Source of the DNA: CAIWTU01 sp963815135
Lineage (GTDB): Bacteria > Desulfobacterota > Desulfuromonadia > Geobacterales > Geobacteraceae
Assembly: GCA_963815135.1 (NCBI GenBank)
Contig: CAWFFO010000008.1
Coordinates: 401,190-465,189, forward strand
DNA length: 64,000 nucleotides
Reading direction: 5' to 3'
In this document: positions 1 through 9,671 of the stretch, in pieces
Layout of the letters: every line of letters begins with the position of its first letter
Position numbering within the stretch: position 1 is the first letter of the stretch
Position numbers and translations under genes: made by a program
Notes under the pieces: generated by a model
Database searches by the model: none
Told to the model about the DNA's origin: nothing
Seen by the model: only the letters and a program-made list of their open reading frames with translations

Positions 1-720
1 CGCCCCGGAGAATGGCTGGAGGGGTTTGACAATCCTTCCATATGCTCATATCCCCCCGAAGATCTCATTATAGAAGACTACGGCAGGTTTCTCCGCAAAA
101 AGGGGGTCAAGCAGGTATCGGAAGAGCACAGCCGGGTCGAGCAGTTTTCCGCCTCCATGCTGGACGGAATCGACATGCGGGAAACCCTGCGAAACCTCCA
201 CGAGGGAAAGATTTACGTACGGGAAAACCTGCGAGTAAAGGGCGGGGTGGGAAGTGTCGTGGTCATCTTCGACGAAGACAGGGAGATGAGAAAATTTCCG
301 TACCTGATGACATGGCTGGGAGAGCATGAACAGGAATCGGATATGGCGTTCTATGGCACCGATCCCTCTGACAATATCGTCGGTCCGGGCATTTCCCGTT
401 GCGAATACGGGGGATTCATGCTTTCCAGTCCTCCCCGCCGGATGATGGATGTATGGCAGGACGAGGATTACCATTTTGTCCACAGCAAGGCCGAGACCCT
501 TCTTGTGGCTGCCCTCGATTATTCGATCGAAAAGCACGTCGTTTACGTTGCCGCGCGGCCTCCCAGGAGCTTTCTCAAACAGCTCGCGTCACGTCTCGGG
601 AAAAAAATCATCTATATACCCATCGGCGGACTGTCTCCGGTAAAGCTGAAAAAGATCCGGATTTTCCATGTACTCTTCGGCCATGACAAAAGGGACCTTG
701 CCCGTGATTACATATGGTAA
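1..720 (+). CDS. C-terminal part of an unrecognised protein (5' end outside window)
   Basis: The frame is open from the first base of the window to a TAA at 718-720, so about 239 residues of a longer protein are present and the start lies upstream. An internal ATG at 157 exists but the upstream frame has good coding character (residues such as GEWLEGF and IIEDYGRFLRKKG), so it is not the start. I do not recognise the family. Visible features are a Gly/Val-rich strand (GGVGSVVVIFDED), an Arg-Pro segment (SSPPRRMMDVW) and a basic C-terminus. There is no membrane segment and no cysteine cluster. It is followed by 122 bp of A+T-rich DNA and then the PilZ gene on the same strand. Confidence 0.6.
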   Translation, partial: RPGEWLEGFDNPSICSYPPEDLIIEDYGRFLRKKGVKQVSEEHSRVEQFSASMLDGIDMRETLRNLHEGKIYVRENLRVKGGVGSVVVIFDEDREMRKFPYLMTWLGEHEQESDMAFYGTDPSDNIVGPGISRCEYGGFMLSSPPRRMMDVWQDEDYHFVHSKAETLLVAALDYSIEKHVVYVAARPPRSFLKQLASRLGKKIIYIPIGGLSPVKLKKIRIFHVLFGHDKRDLARDYIW

Positions 721-842
721 CCTGTGGGTTTAGCGATTTTTGTTTCAATGGTTGCATAAAATATCATTGTTTTTATTTGATTTTTTTTGTATTAATCTTC
801 TTCATATAAATATTTATATCGAGCGGATCATGGGGGGGAATC

Positions 843-1184
843 ATGAATGACCAGGAGCGACGCAGATCAGAGAGAAAACATTCCCTCAATCTGCTTGACA
901 ACATAGTCCTTGGGGATACCGGTGAAACGGTTGCCCATGAAATGGGAAGGACTGTAAACATATCCGAAAACGGCCTGCTGCTGGAGACACATTTGCCATT
1001 CCAGCTGCAACAGGTTCTTGTCATTACGGTTGCACTGGATGAAAACCTGGTGGAAATCAAGGGGCGGGTCAAATATGTGGAGCCCAGCGGGGAGATGTTC
1101 CAGTCAGGGGTCGAATTTATTGAGATTGACGAAAAAGGCAGGCAAACACTGAATCAATATCTGGATTCCTTGAACGAAGATTAA
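843..1184 (+). CDS. Single-domain PilZ protein
   Basis: A 113-residue protein that is almost entirely one PilZ domain, a c-di-GMP receptor fold. The N-terminus has the arginine-rich ligand motif (RRRSERK, residues 6-12) and the second motif NISENG about residues 39-44, matching the family pattern RxxxR followed by D/N-x-S-x-x-G. No second domain, membrane segment or signal peptide is visible, so it is probably a soluble adaptor. The start ATG at 843 follows a G-rich Shine-Dalgarno-like stretch. It ends 11 bp before the convergent selB gene. A GGDEF protein at 21588-23339 is a possible source of the ligand, but any link is inference. Confidence 0.85.
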   Translation: MNDQERRRSERKHSLNLLDNIVLGDTGETVAHEMGRTVNISENGLLLETHLPFQLQQVLVITVALDENLVEIKGRVKYVEPSGEMFQSGVEFIEIDEKGRQTLNQYLDSLNED

Positions 1185-1195
1185 CGTTTAAGGAT

Positions 1196-3106
1196 TTATC
1201 CCTTTCGCGGTATACGCTTGTCACCAACCCTTATGGTTACTTTCTCCCGGTCAAAATATTCGAGAAGCGGGATCATGAATTTCCTGGAGAGTCCTGTCAG
1301 TTCACGGAATTCGGGTGGAGTAATCTCTCCTTTTTCCTTCAGCCGTGTGATGAGTTTTTCCCGTATGTCCGCCAGGGCCCACGGCGCGTAAAACAAATCC
1401 CCCTTGATTTTAATTGCCAGGTTTTCTCGTGCCAGAAGATTAAGGTGATCGAGCATGTCCTTCTCCCCGAGCCGGAGAGAATCGCACAGTTCCCTGACCG
1501 AGGGAGGCTCGTACCCGCCCCTATTCAGGGCGGATTCTATCTGTTTGTGAATTCTCGAACTGTCCTCCCCGGCAGAAGTTCTGTGTCCGGGCTTTTTTAC
1601 CAGTTCCCTTTCGACAATTACCTTCTCGTCCTTTTCCAGTGCCGACAGTACAGGTCCGAAGAACCGGCAATCACTCCTTTTCGGCAGACGCGTCCGCAAT
1701 TCCTCTTTTCCGATACCCTCCTTCAGCGGGTTTTCCCGCAAGTAATCTTCCAGTTCCCCCATTAGCGAAGATTTCAGATTTTCAAACGCCTCGGCCGACA
1801 GGAATGTTCGGGGGGTCCGGACTGCCTGCACTATTACCCCACGTGACAGCATACCGGTGAGCACTGCCTCCAGCGGTTTGGCGTTCAGTCCGCTCCGGGT
1901 GGAAATTTCTTCAATGGATATTCCCGTGAGGAGGCTCTCTCGCACCAGCAGGCGGACTTTTTCCGAATCTTCCCCCTCTTCCAGGGTATTGAGAAGCTCC
2001 AGTGCTTCGGTGGAGCGACGGCGTCTCCGTGGAGGCGCCGGATCGAGAACCACACCTCCACCCACCGTGATCGGGGGTGAGTAGGAACGCAGGATGAAAA
2101 AGTCGCCCGGGAGCAGCAGAACGGGACTTTTCAGGCGCAGCTGCACCATGCGGGTTTCTCCGGGGGCAAGGGAATCGCCTTCGAGGATGATTACCTGGGC
2201 AGGGACCTCGTAGGTTGCGGAATGAAGGCGCAGTACCGACCGGTGCTTCAGTTCCCGGGGCGCGGAGGGGATACAGGTGAGACGGGCGTCGATTGCACGG
2301 GTCGTCCGGTACGTATCCCTCGGTACAATAACGTCGCCCCTTGTTACCGCGGCGTGCTCCACTCCCTGGAGGTTTATGGCAATTCTCTGCCCGGCCGCGG
2401 CATGGTCTTCGTTTTTGCCATGGGTTTGCAGGGTGCGGACACGGGATTCTATTCCTGAAGGGAGGATTTCCACCTCGTCACCGGTCTTGACCGAACCTGA
2501 AAGAAGCGTCCCGGTTACGACCGTGCCGAAACCGGGCGCGGTAAAGACGCGGTCAACGGGGAGCCGGAACGGCCCTTCAGACGGTTTTGCCTCGACCTCT
2601 GCCGCCAGTCCGGCCAGTGCAGTTTTCAGCTCTTCAACTCCTTCCAGGGTTCTGGAGGAAACCGGAATAACCGGTGCGCCTTCCAGGAAACTGCCGATGA
2701 GATACTCGCGCACCTCTTCCGTCACCAGTTCCAGCCAGTCGGCGTCCACCATATCGCATTTGCTGAGCGCTACCAGCCCTCTTTTCACCCCGAGCAGTCT
2801 GCAGATGTCCAGGTGCTCCCTGGTCTGAGGCATGATTCCCTCGTCCGCCGCGATTACCAGAACCACCATGTCCATACCGCCCGCACCGGCGGCCATGGTA
2901 CGGACAAAACGCTCGTGCCCGGGCACATCCACGATACCGAGAACAATGCCGCCCGGCAGTTCCAGGTGGGCGAAGCCCAGCTCTATGGTGATGCCCCGCT
3001 CTTTTTCTTCCTTCAGCCGGTCCGTGTCTATGCCGGTCAGCGCCTTCACCAGGCTGGTCTTGCCATGGTCGATATGTCCGGCGGTGCCAAGAATCAGATG
3101 TTTCAT
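1196..3106 (-). CDS. selB: Selenocysteine-specific translation elongation factor SelB
   Basis: A 636-residue EF-Tu-like GTPase that delivers selenocysteinyl-tRNA to recoded UGA codons. The G1 motif GHIDHGKT is at residues 10-17, G3 DVPGH at 60-64 and the G4 variant SKCD at 115-118. The two beta-barrel domains follow, and the last 250 or so residues are the winged-helix array that binds the SECIS RNA element. Length is normal for the family. It implies that the organism makes selenoproteins, but selA, selC (tRNA-Sec) and selD were not found in this window, and the hydrogenase large subunit here uses cysteine, not selenocysteine, at its metal-binding positions. Confidence 0.95.
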   Translation of the reverse strand: MKHLILGTAGHIDHGKTSLVKALTGIDTDRLKEEKERGITIELGFAHLELPGGIVLGIVDVPGHERFVRTMAAGAGGMDMVVLVIAADEGIMPQTREHLDICRLLGVKRGLVALSKCDMVDADWLELVTEEVREYLIGSFLEGAPVIPVSSRTLEGVEELKTALAGLAAEVEAKPSEGPFRLPVDRVFTAPGFGTVVTGTLLSGSVKTGDEVEILPSGIESRVRTLQTHGKNEDHAAAGQRIAINLQGVEHAAVTRGDVIVPRDTYRTTRAIDARLTCIPSAPRELKHRSVLRLHSATYEVPAQVIILEGDSLAPGETRMVQLRLKSPVLLLPGDFFILRSYSPPITVGGGVVLDPAPPRRRRRSTEALELLNTLEEGEDSEKVRLLVRESLLTGISIEEISTRSGLNAKPLEAVLTGMLSRGVIVQAVRTPRTFLSAEAFENLKSSLMGELEDYLRENPLKEGIGKEELRTRLPKRSDCRFFGPVLSALEKDEKVIVERELVKKPGHRTSAGEDSSRIHKQIESALNRGGYEPPSVRELCDSLRLGEKDMLDHLNLLARENLAIKIKGDLFYAPWALADIREKLITRLKEKGEITPPEFRELTGLSRKFMIPLLEYFDREKVTIRVGDKRIPRKG

Positions 3107-3137
3107 GGATGATATCCCTCGTGAACAATTCCATTAA

Positions 3138-3238
3138 GAATTCAGAATACAGGAGTCAGAATACAGGAGTCAGAAGTCAGAAGAGAAGCAGGGCCTTAGT
3201 TGTCTTGGTTGTCATTCTGGCTTCTGTATTCTGAATTC
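3138..3238. repeat. Inverted repeat with 14-bp tandem units, in the selB-exporter gap
   Basis: A 15-bp perfect inverted repeat has arms at 3138-3152 (GAATTCAGAATACAG) and 3224-3238. The left arm runs into two tandem copies of TCAGAATACAGGAG (3142-3155, 3156-3169) and two copies of TCAGAAG. It could fold as a long hairpin between the minus-strand exporter gene and selB. A related 14-bp-period sequence lies inside the phosphatase gene at 36776-36846. Confidence 0.75.
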
Positions 3239-3273
3239 TGGATTCCCGCAACCCGAAGATCGCTGGGAGTAAC

Positions 3274-5081
3274 TCAATCCTTGAACTGCAGCTGGTACAG
3301 CTTCGAATACAACCCTCCCCTGGCCATAAGCTCCGTGTGGGTCCCCTCTTCGCACTTTTCCCCTTTGTGGATTACCACGATCCGGTCGGCATCCTGGATG
3401 GTGGAAAGGCGGTGGGCGACCACCAGGGATGTCCGTCCGGTGAGAAGGCCGCGCAACCCTTCCTGGATCAGCCGTTCGCTGGCGGTATCGACGCTGGACG
3501 TGGCTTCGTCCAGCACCAGTATTTCCGGGTCGAAGGCAACCGCCCTGGCGAATGACAGGAGTTGGCGTTCGCCGACCGACAGGTTGCTTCCCTTTTCCCT
3601 GATCTCTTCATTGAAACCGTCGGCCAGGTTCCTGATGAACCGGTCGGCACCGACCATGGCCGCGGCCTGCTCCATCCTGTTTTCGGCTTCTTTGTCCCCG
3701 AGGCAGATATTGTATGCGATGGAGCCGGTGAACAGGAACGGCTCCTGCAGGACGACCCCTATCCTTCTGCGCAGGGACTCCATCGGTATGTCGCGGATAT
3801 CCGTCCCGTCCATGAGTATGCTTCCTTTGCCCACCTCGTAGAATCTTGAGAGAAGGCGGGTCACCGTGGTTTTACCACCGCCGGTTTCCCCCACCAGCGC
3901 GACCTTTTCCCCGCGGCGGATGGTCAGGTTGAATCCTTTCATGACATAATCGTTTTCATTGTAGGCAAACCAGACGTCGCGGAACTCGATGGTTTCGACG
4001 GGGGACTTGGTTTTGTAAAAGGGGGATTGAGGGGAATCTGCCGGTTTGAGGGTGCAGCAGACTGCGCGTCCACATAATCCTTTTCCGTATCCAGAAGCTG
4101 GAAAATCCTTTCCAGTGCCGCCATCGCCCCTTGCATGATCGAGTACTTGGCAGACAGGTCGCGGATGGGCGAGAAAAATTTCTCTATATACTGGATAAAG
4201 GCGACCAGGGCACCGAAGGTGAGTGCGCCCCGGATGATTTCGCCACCACCGTACCAGATGATCAGACCTACGGCAATTGATGAAAGTGCCTCAACAACTG
4301 CGAACAGGGAGGCGTCCCAGGTTATTACCGGCAGATTTGCATCCCGGTACGAGGCATTGAGGCTGGTGAAGCGGCGCCGTTCGCTTTCCTGCTGGTTGAA
4401 AAGCTGGACGATGGACATGCCGCCGATGTTTTCCGCCAGGAAGGAGTTAAGGGCGGACAGCCGCGACCGGACCTCGCGGAAGGCGCGGCGCATCTTGATA
4501 CGGAAGGTGAAGGCAATATAGATGAGGATGGGGAGCACGGAAAAGGTGACCAGCGACAGTTTCACATTTATCCAGAGCATGATGCCGATAATGCCGATGA
4601 GCGTGAGGATATCGCCGACGATGGAAATGATCCCCGCGGCGAACATTTCCCCCAGCACCTCCACGTCACTGGTCACCCTGGTTACCAGCCGCCCTGCCGG
4701 GGTGCGGTCGAAGTAGGAAACCGGCAGTTTCTGGATATGGGAGAAGAGTTCCATGCGCAGATCGAACATCACCTTTTGTCCCATGTATTGCAGAAGGTAT
4801 ATCTCCAGGTAAGTGAGGAGAGCGTCCGCCAGGATGAGTATGAAGAAGTAAAAAGAAAGAAGCGGAAGCCCGCTCATTTCGCCTGTGACGATATGCTTGT
4901 CGATGGCTATTTTCAGGATCAAGGGCTGGGCGAGCTTGGCGCCGGCCATGAGCGGCAGCAGAATCAGGCTCCATATGGCCGTCCAGCGGTAAGGGCGCAG
5001 GTGGGCCAGGAAACGCACCATCAGGCGTCTGTCGTAGGCCTTGCCGACTATTTCATCTTCGTGCATACCGATAAAATGCAT
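3274..5081 (-). pseudogene. ABC exporter subunit with canonical ATPase site; frame broken between membrane and ATPase domains
   Basis: One half of a two-subunit ABC exporter. The membrane domain (six-helix ABC type-1 fold) is read from ATG 5081 and runs to about 4060. The ATP-binding domain is in a different frame, 3274 to about 4000. It has a canonical Walker A (GETGGGKTT), signature LSVGERQ, Walker B with catalytic Glu (ILVLDEATSS) and H-loop (VAHRLST). The ATPase frame reads well upstream of its first ATG (3942) through IEFRDVWFAYNEND, which includes the expected A-loop Tyr, so 3942 is not a natural start. The break coincides with a short G/C-rich palindromic repeat at 4000-4035, whose translation gives PLNPPFTK. 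Either the repeat destroyed the linker or there is an indel in it. The partner subunit is just upstream at 5122-6867. Confidence 0.8.
4000..4035. repeat. Short palindromic intergenic-type repeat inside the exporter gene
   Basis: A run of five G, then ACTTGGTTTTGTAAAA, then another run of five G and ATTGAGGGGA. On the minus strand this is the CCCCTCAATCCCCCTTTT...CCCCC type of short repeat. A relative with the same layout is at 49828-49863. Here it falls exactly in the linker between the membrane and ATPase domains of an ABC exporter gene, at the point where the frame is lost. Confidence 0.6.
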
Positions 5082-5121
5082 TAAAAAATTTCCTTGAAAA
5101 AAAGAACCGCTGCGGTAAATA

Positions 5122-6867
5122 TCAATTCGAATATTCCGCTATTTCTTCCCGCAACTGCTGTTCGTGGTGCATCGCGGCATAGATGCCGTCGATTTCCAGG
5201 AGTTCCTCGTGGCTGCCCCTTTCCCGGATGCCGCCCTCGTCGAGGACCAGGATCTGGTCGCAGTTGCGGAGGGCGGAAAGGCGGTGGGAAACGATGATTA
5301 CTGTCCGGTCTCCGTAGTATCCGGAGAGCCCCTTGAGGATTTCCTCTTCAGTGCCGGCGTCAACTGCGGAGAGGGGATCGTCGAGGACCAGAATCGAGGG
5401 GTTTTTCAGCAGGGCGCGGGCGATGGCCGTTCTTTGCCTCTGGCCCCCGGACAGGGTCACTCCCCGCTCTCCCACCATTGTCTCGTAATCGTCCGGGAAT
5501 CCGGCCACGTCCCCGTCCAGACGGGCTATGCGAGCCGCATCCTCTATCTCCCGCGAAGTCGCGTCAATTCGGCCGTAACCGATGTTGTCGGCAATAGTCC
5601 TGGAAAAGAGAAAGCTTTCCTGCGGTACATAACCAATGGCATCCCTGAGTTTTTTCAGGGGGATGCGGTTGATGTCGACACCGTCGATGAAAAGTTTCCC
5701 GTCTTCAACCGGATAAAGCCTGGCTATGAGTCTGACCATCGTGCTTTTGCCGCTTCCGATCGGTCCGACGATTCCCACCCGCATTCCCTTGTCGATTTTC
5801 AGTGAAATTCCTTTCAGAAGGCTCTTGCCGTCATACCCGAAGGAAAGATCGCGGAATTCTATTGCCCCTTCAATTTTATCCATTTCCGCCGGATTGGCGG
5901 GTTCACGGATTACGGGCCTGGCGTCGAGCACCGCGTTCAGGCGGGACATGGACGCCGCGCCCCGCTGCAGCAGGTTCAGTATCCAGCCAAACACCACCGT
6001 CGGCCAGATGAGCATTGCCAGATAACCGTTAAACGCTACGAAATCGCCGAGTGTAAGGACGCCGCTGATGACCCTTGCACCGCCGGCGAGCAGTACGATC
6101 AGGGTCCCTATCCCGCCGACCGAAGCCATGAAAGGGATCAGGATGCCGCGCAGGTTGGCCATCTTCATGCTGTAGTGGAGGTAACTGGCGCCTATTTTCC
6201 GGAATATCTCCACCTGGGAGTGCTCCCGGCAATAAGCCCTTACCACCACGGTGGCCGAAACATTTTCCTCGACCTGGCTGGAGAGGCGGGCGAGTTCTTC
6301 CTGCGCGCGTTTCGAGTGGTTGTAAATATGATGACTGACCCATTTTACCAGCAGAATCATCAGCGGATAGGGTATGACGGCATACAGGGTCAGGATCGGA
6401 CTGAGACTTGCCATCAGGGAAATGGCCGATATGTAGACGAGAACGGTATTGACTACGTTCAGGGTGCCGAAGCCGAGAAGCATCCGAACATTGGTCAGGT
6501 CATTGGAAAAACGGGAAAGTATGTCGCCGGTGCGTTCACCGGAAAAATACGGAAGATCCAGGGATATCAGGTTCGCATAGAGGTCTTCCCTGATTTCGTA
6601 TTCTATCTGGCGACCGGCATGGAGAATATGGGTGCGTGAATAAATGCGAACTATTCCGTGAGCGATTGCGGCGCCGATGATCAGGACTGCATAGTACGCA
6701 GGGGTATGCGGAGAGGTGGCCGGACTCTTCAGGCTCTCCACCGCCAGTTTCAGGAGCCAGGGAATAAAAAGGGCGAAGCCGTTGGCGCCCAGCAGGAAAA
6801 GGCATCCCAGCAGGTATTGCGAGGAATATTTCCTTAAATAACCATATAGTCTGTCGTATTCGCTGAT
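5122..6867 (-). CDS. ABC exporter subunit with degenerate ATPase site (partner of 3274-5081)
   Basis: A fused membrane/ATP-binding ABC exporter protein of about 581 residues. The ATPase domain has Walker A GPIGSGKST, signature LSGGQRQR and H-loop VSHRLSA. The residue after the Walker B Asp is Asp, not Glu (VLDDPLSAVD). This is the typical non-catalytic site of heterodimeric exporters such as TM287/288, and it fits pairing with the canonical neighbour 40 bp downstream. The start is unclear. The first standard codon is GTG at 6741, but the frame is coding upstream to about 6867 (SEYDRLYGYLRKYSS, then the first membrane helix). An AGGAG sits six bases before an ATC at 6865-6867. I take the gene to begin there, either on a near-cognate ATC or on an ATG altered by one base. 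The substrate is unknown; lipids or drugs are usual for the class. Confidence 0.85.
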   Translation of the reverse strand: MSEYDRLYGYLRKYSSQYLLGCLFLLGANGFALFIPWLLKLAVESLKSPATSPHTPAYYAVLIIGAAIAHGIVRIYSRTHILHAGRQIEYEIREDLYANLISLDLPYFSGERTGDILSRFSNDLTNVRMLLGFGTLNVVNTVLVYISAISLMASLSPILTLYAVIPYPLMILLVKWVSHHIYNHSKRAQEELARLSSQVEENVSATVVVRAYCREHSQVEIFRKIGASYLHYSMKMANLRGILIPFMASVGGIGTLIVLLAGGARVISGVLTLGDFVAFNGYLAMLIWPTVVFGWILNLLQRGAASMSRLNAVLDARPVIREPANPAEMDKIEGAIEFRDLSFGYDGKSLLKGISLKIDKGMRVGIVGPIGSGKSTMVRLIARLYPVEDGKLFIDGVDINRIPLKKLRDAIGYVPQESFLFSRTIADNIGYGRIDATSREIEDAARIARLDGDVAGFPDDYETMVGERGVTLSGGQRQRTAIARALLKNPSILVLDDPLSAVDAGTEEEILKGLSGYYGDRTVIIVSHRLSALRNCDQILVLDEGGIRERGSHEELLEIDGIYAAMHHEQQLREEIAEYSN

Positions 6868-6955
6868 CGGTGTCTCCTGAATATTTAGTGCCGAAAAATT
6901 TGAAGCTTCGGTTTAACTCTTGCGCCCTTTGCTTTTTACCCTTTGCCGGAATTTA

Positions 6956-8410
6956 TCAATACCGCATTCTGACCCTGTAGGTCAACTTCACTTCCTTGTC
7001 CTTCGGAACCGGAAGATCGAATTCGGCCAGGTGGGCTTCGGTTTTTCTGAATTCATGGGAGGATCCGAGCATGGTCCAGTCACCGGGAATCGGCTCGATC
7101 ACCTTGACCTTCACATCTTCCTTCTTGTGGTTTCTGAGTGAAATTTCGAATGCCGCTTCATAAGTATCCGCAGCGATTTTTTTCCAGTCGGTCTGCTTTC
7201 TGCTGCCCACCACGTCGAACGCCTCTCCCATCTTTATCTTGAGCTTTTCGTCTTTTGGCGTGTGGTCAATGGCGTCTTCACCGACGAACTGAAGGCTGCC
7301 GTCTCCGTCCTGCTTGTAAACGCGAACGGTACCTTTCGGCAGTGGAATGCCGAGATGATGCTCCTTTTTATTGACGATCTCCAAAAATACGCCGACTTTC
7401 TGATTTGAAACCGTTTCTCCCAAGGGACCGCGATAATAATAATCCTGCCCCCGGTATATGAATTCCTTCTTCACCGGGATGTCCGAGGCCTGAACCAGCT
7501 GGATCTGCTTGGTCTGGTTGTCCTTTATGGTCGAGGGGCGCTGAAGCGTATAGATGTGATATTCGAAGAACCCTTCTTCCTTGAATTGGGGCGCCGCCGC
7601 TTTTCCCGCCAGCAGATTGCCGTCCAGCATCCTCCCGTACCTTTGTTCTTCCATGACCCGGTTGACGTCCCCGGCGACCAGTTTCAGGGAGGCATTCTCG
7701 TAGGTGGCTCCGCTTTTGTTGTCGATGGTAACCCAGCCGGCAAGGTCGGCCCGGTCATCCCTGTTGTTCAGGGTGACCACGTAGTCGGCGCGCCAGTTGA
7801 TGCCGTTGGTCAGGTAGGATGCCTCAAGCCGCTGCGGCCCGGTAAGCGAGTTGTCCAGGAGCCATACGAGAGTTGGCCTGGCGATGAGGTTCGGCGGAAC
7901 CTCCGGGAAGATGATCCTGCCCGGGTAACCGAAGGTGATATCATTGCCGATCTTGAATATGGGGCTTCCGTTGTTTGACAACAGGGTGGCGGTAACGGTT
8001 TCCTCACGTTCCGTGTATGGGTTTTTCTGGTAGAGTTTTACTTCCTTCCCCACGTATTTGTCGAGGAGTTTCTGCGGGTTGAGGAGGTCGTATTCGTAGT
8101 TCTGTTCAAGCACCGTCAGGCTGGCGGGGTCGATCAGTGACTTTATGGAAACGCTGGCCGGTATGATGTCCGATGCCACATCCATGAACAGGAGTTCGCC
8201 GGTTCCTTTGGCAAGATTCACCTCCCGCTGGTCCTTCACCAGCCCCAGGTTTGAATTGTAGATGGTAAGGGCCATGCTCTTGCGGTCCTTGCCGGTCGAA
8301 GTCTGCCGGACGGTTTTTTCGCCGGCGCCGTATGATACGGCAGTTATCGAGACAGAGGCGATAAAAACAAAAGCAAACAGAATGGCGCGGGAAAGGCAAA
8401 CCTTCTTCAT
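6956..8410 (-). CDS. Secreted DUF4139-domain protein
   Basis: A 484-residue protein with a Sec signal peptide (MKKVCLSRAILFAFVFIASV..., cleavage probably after the Ser-Tyr-Gly-Ala stretch near residue 29). The remainder matches the DUF4139 type: an N-terminal beta region with VYNSNLGLVKDQREV-like sequence, a central segment LTNGINWRADYVVTL, and a C-terminus describing repeated beta-strands (VIEPIPGDWTMLGSSHEF). The function of the family is not established. It is predicted to be periplasmic or outer-surface. It lies 88 bp downstream of the ABC exporter gene on the opposite side from the lipase, on the same strand as both. The ATG at 8410 is followed directly by the signal peptide, so the start is secure. 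Confidence 0.8.
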   Translation of the reverse strand: MKKVCLSRAILFAFVFIASVSITAVSYGAGEKTVRQTSTGKDRKSMALTIYNSNLGLVKDQREVNLAKGTGELLFMDVASDIIPASVSIKSLIDPASLTVLEQNYEYDLLNPQKLLDKYVGKEVKLYQKNPYTEREETVTATLLSNNGSPIFKIGNDITFGYPGRIIFPEVPPNLIARPTLVWLLDNSLTGPQRLEASYLTNGINWRADYVVTLNNRDDRADLAGWVTIDNKSGATYENASLKLVAGDVNRVMEEQRYGRMLDGNLLAGKAAAPQFKEEGFFEYHIYTLQRPSTIKDNQTKQIQLVQASDIPVKKEFIYRGQDYYYRGPLGETVSNQKVGVFLEIVNKKEHHLGIPLPKGTVRVYKQDGDGSLQFVGEDAIDHTPKDEKLKIKMGEAFDVVGSRKQTDWKKIAADTYEAAFEISLRNHKKEDVKVKVIEPIPGDWTMLGSSHEFRKTEAHLAEFDLPVPKDKEVKLTYRVRMRY

Positions 8411-8645
8411 GTGGAACCTCCTCTATGCTGAGAATAATTCGCTGCTTACCTCGATGTCAGTCATTCATTTATAAGGCAAGTCATGAAACCGGTCAAGCTA
8501 TCTCATCGGGAAATACGGAGAGGCGGGATCCGGCTGATCAGAACCGGCCGGAAGAGAGAAGGAAATGTAACGGGGATAAGCATTTCAAGACCTTTTACCC
8601 CCGTGCTGATGCCAAGGACTGGCGTGAATAGAATTGTCAATTGTC

Positions 8646-9671
8646 TCACGGTTTATTCGCGGATTGTGTTTTCGGATCGTCGTACCATTTGAAATATGTC
8701 TCCAATCCGGCGGTTCCTGAATCGACCAGCTTCTGCTTGGTATCGTCGCTCAGGCTGAAATCGGTTGCTCTTACGTCAAGGGAATCGATGTAGATGGTTC
8801 TCTGCCAATCGTCGCCATGGAGGTGCATGCTGTCCTGACTGTCCAGCACTGTACCAATGAGCGCCTTGGCGTAGTCGAAGAAGTCCTTGATCTGCTCGTG
8901 TACCGGCTCGGCATTGTCCCGGAATACGGCGATCTCCTTGGCTGCGTCGAGACGGAACCCGAGGGTCTCCTGGTTGAAGACGTAGGCGCTGATCTCCTTT
9001 CCGGCTGCCGCCAGAGCGTCGTTATGCTGCCGGTAATATGCGGGTGTCGTGGCATGGGCTTCGACGTACTTTTCCCGGTCGAAAAGCTTGACCGGGTAGT
9101 TGTCCAGGACCCCTCCGTCCACGTAAACGTCATTGCGGAAATTACGTTTCGCGGCAAAGAACAGAGGGATGGACATGGATATCCGGGCCGCGTCCGCAAC
9201 GCACATTCGAGGGGTATGCTCGTTGGAGAAGACTTCGCTGAAGTGTGTGGAGAGGTTGGTGCCGATCAAATAGATATCCCTGAAACCCCTTTGTGGCTTG
9301 AGGGCGGCGACGTCGTTGAAGGTGGCCTCGCTGTTGCCGGTCTTATCCCTTATGATCCCGGCGATCCAGTCGCGAAAAAAGTCTCCCTTGTACCAGCCGA
9401 ATTCGGTCAGGAGCCGGTCCGTATCCCTGATCGCCCCCCAGGAGTCGTCCATGAACCTGTTGAAATCAAGCCCTTTCAGAGTGGCCTCTATTTCGGCCGT
9501 GGAATAGTTCAGCCCGACGAGAATCGCGGTGATGGCACCTGCGGAAGTGCCGCCGACCCTGACGATATTCTGCAAGATCATCCGCTTCTCGAGCCCATGA
9601 AGCGCACCGACGTAACCTATCCCTTTTACCCCGCCACCTTCGAAAACCAGGTTTCTGAAATGATAGTCCAT
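8646..9671 (-). CDS. Patatin-like phospholipase
   Basis: A 341-residue patatin-fold acyl hydrolase expected to cleave phospholipid or neutral-lipid acyl esters with a Ser-Asp dyad. Visible motifs are the oxyanion-hole glycine loop EGGGVKGIGY (11-20), the nucleophile elbow GTSAG with Ser43, and DGG with Asp185. There is no signal peptide or membrane segment, so it is probably cytosolic or injected. I chose ATG 9671 over 9692 because a strong GAGGAGG lies four bases upstream of it, and because the longer version only adds MDLEEAN, which overlaps that ribosome binding site. The gene is divergent from the phosphohexomutase gene at 10063. Confidence 0.9.
   Translation of the reverse strand: MDYHFRNLVFEGGGVKGIGYVGALHGLEKRMILQNIVRVGGTSAGAITAILVGLNYSTAEIEATLKGLDFNRFMDDSWGAIRDTDRLLTEFGWYKGDFFRDWIAGIIRDKTGNSEATFNDVAALKPQRGFRDIYLIGTNLSTHFSEVFSNEHTPRMCVADAARISMSIPLFFAAKRNFRNDVYVDGGVLDNYPVKLFDREKYVEAHATTPAYYRQHNDALAAAGKEISAYVFNQETLGFRLDAAKEIAVFRDNAEPVHEQIKDFFDYAKALIGTVLDSQDSMHLHGDDWQRTIYIDSLDVRATDFSLSDDTKQKLVDSGTAGLETYFKWYDDPKTQSANKP

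Noticed and set aside
3274..3942. Separate stand-alone ABC ATPase gene starting at 3942
   Set aside because: The coding sequence, including the A-loop Tyr, extends upstream of 3942, so it is the broken-off ATPase half of the fused exporter.
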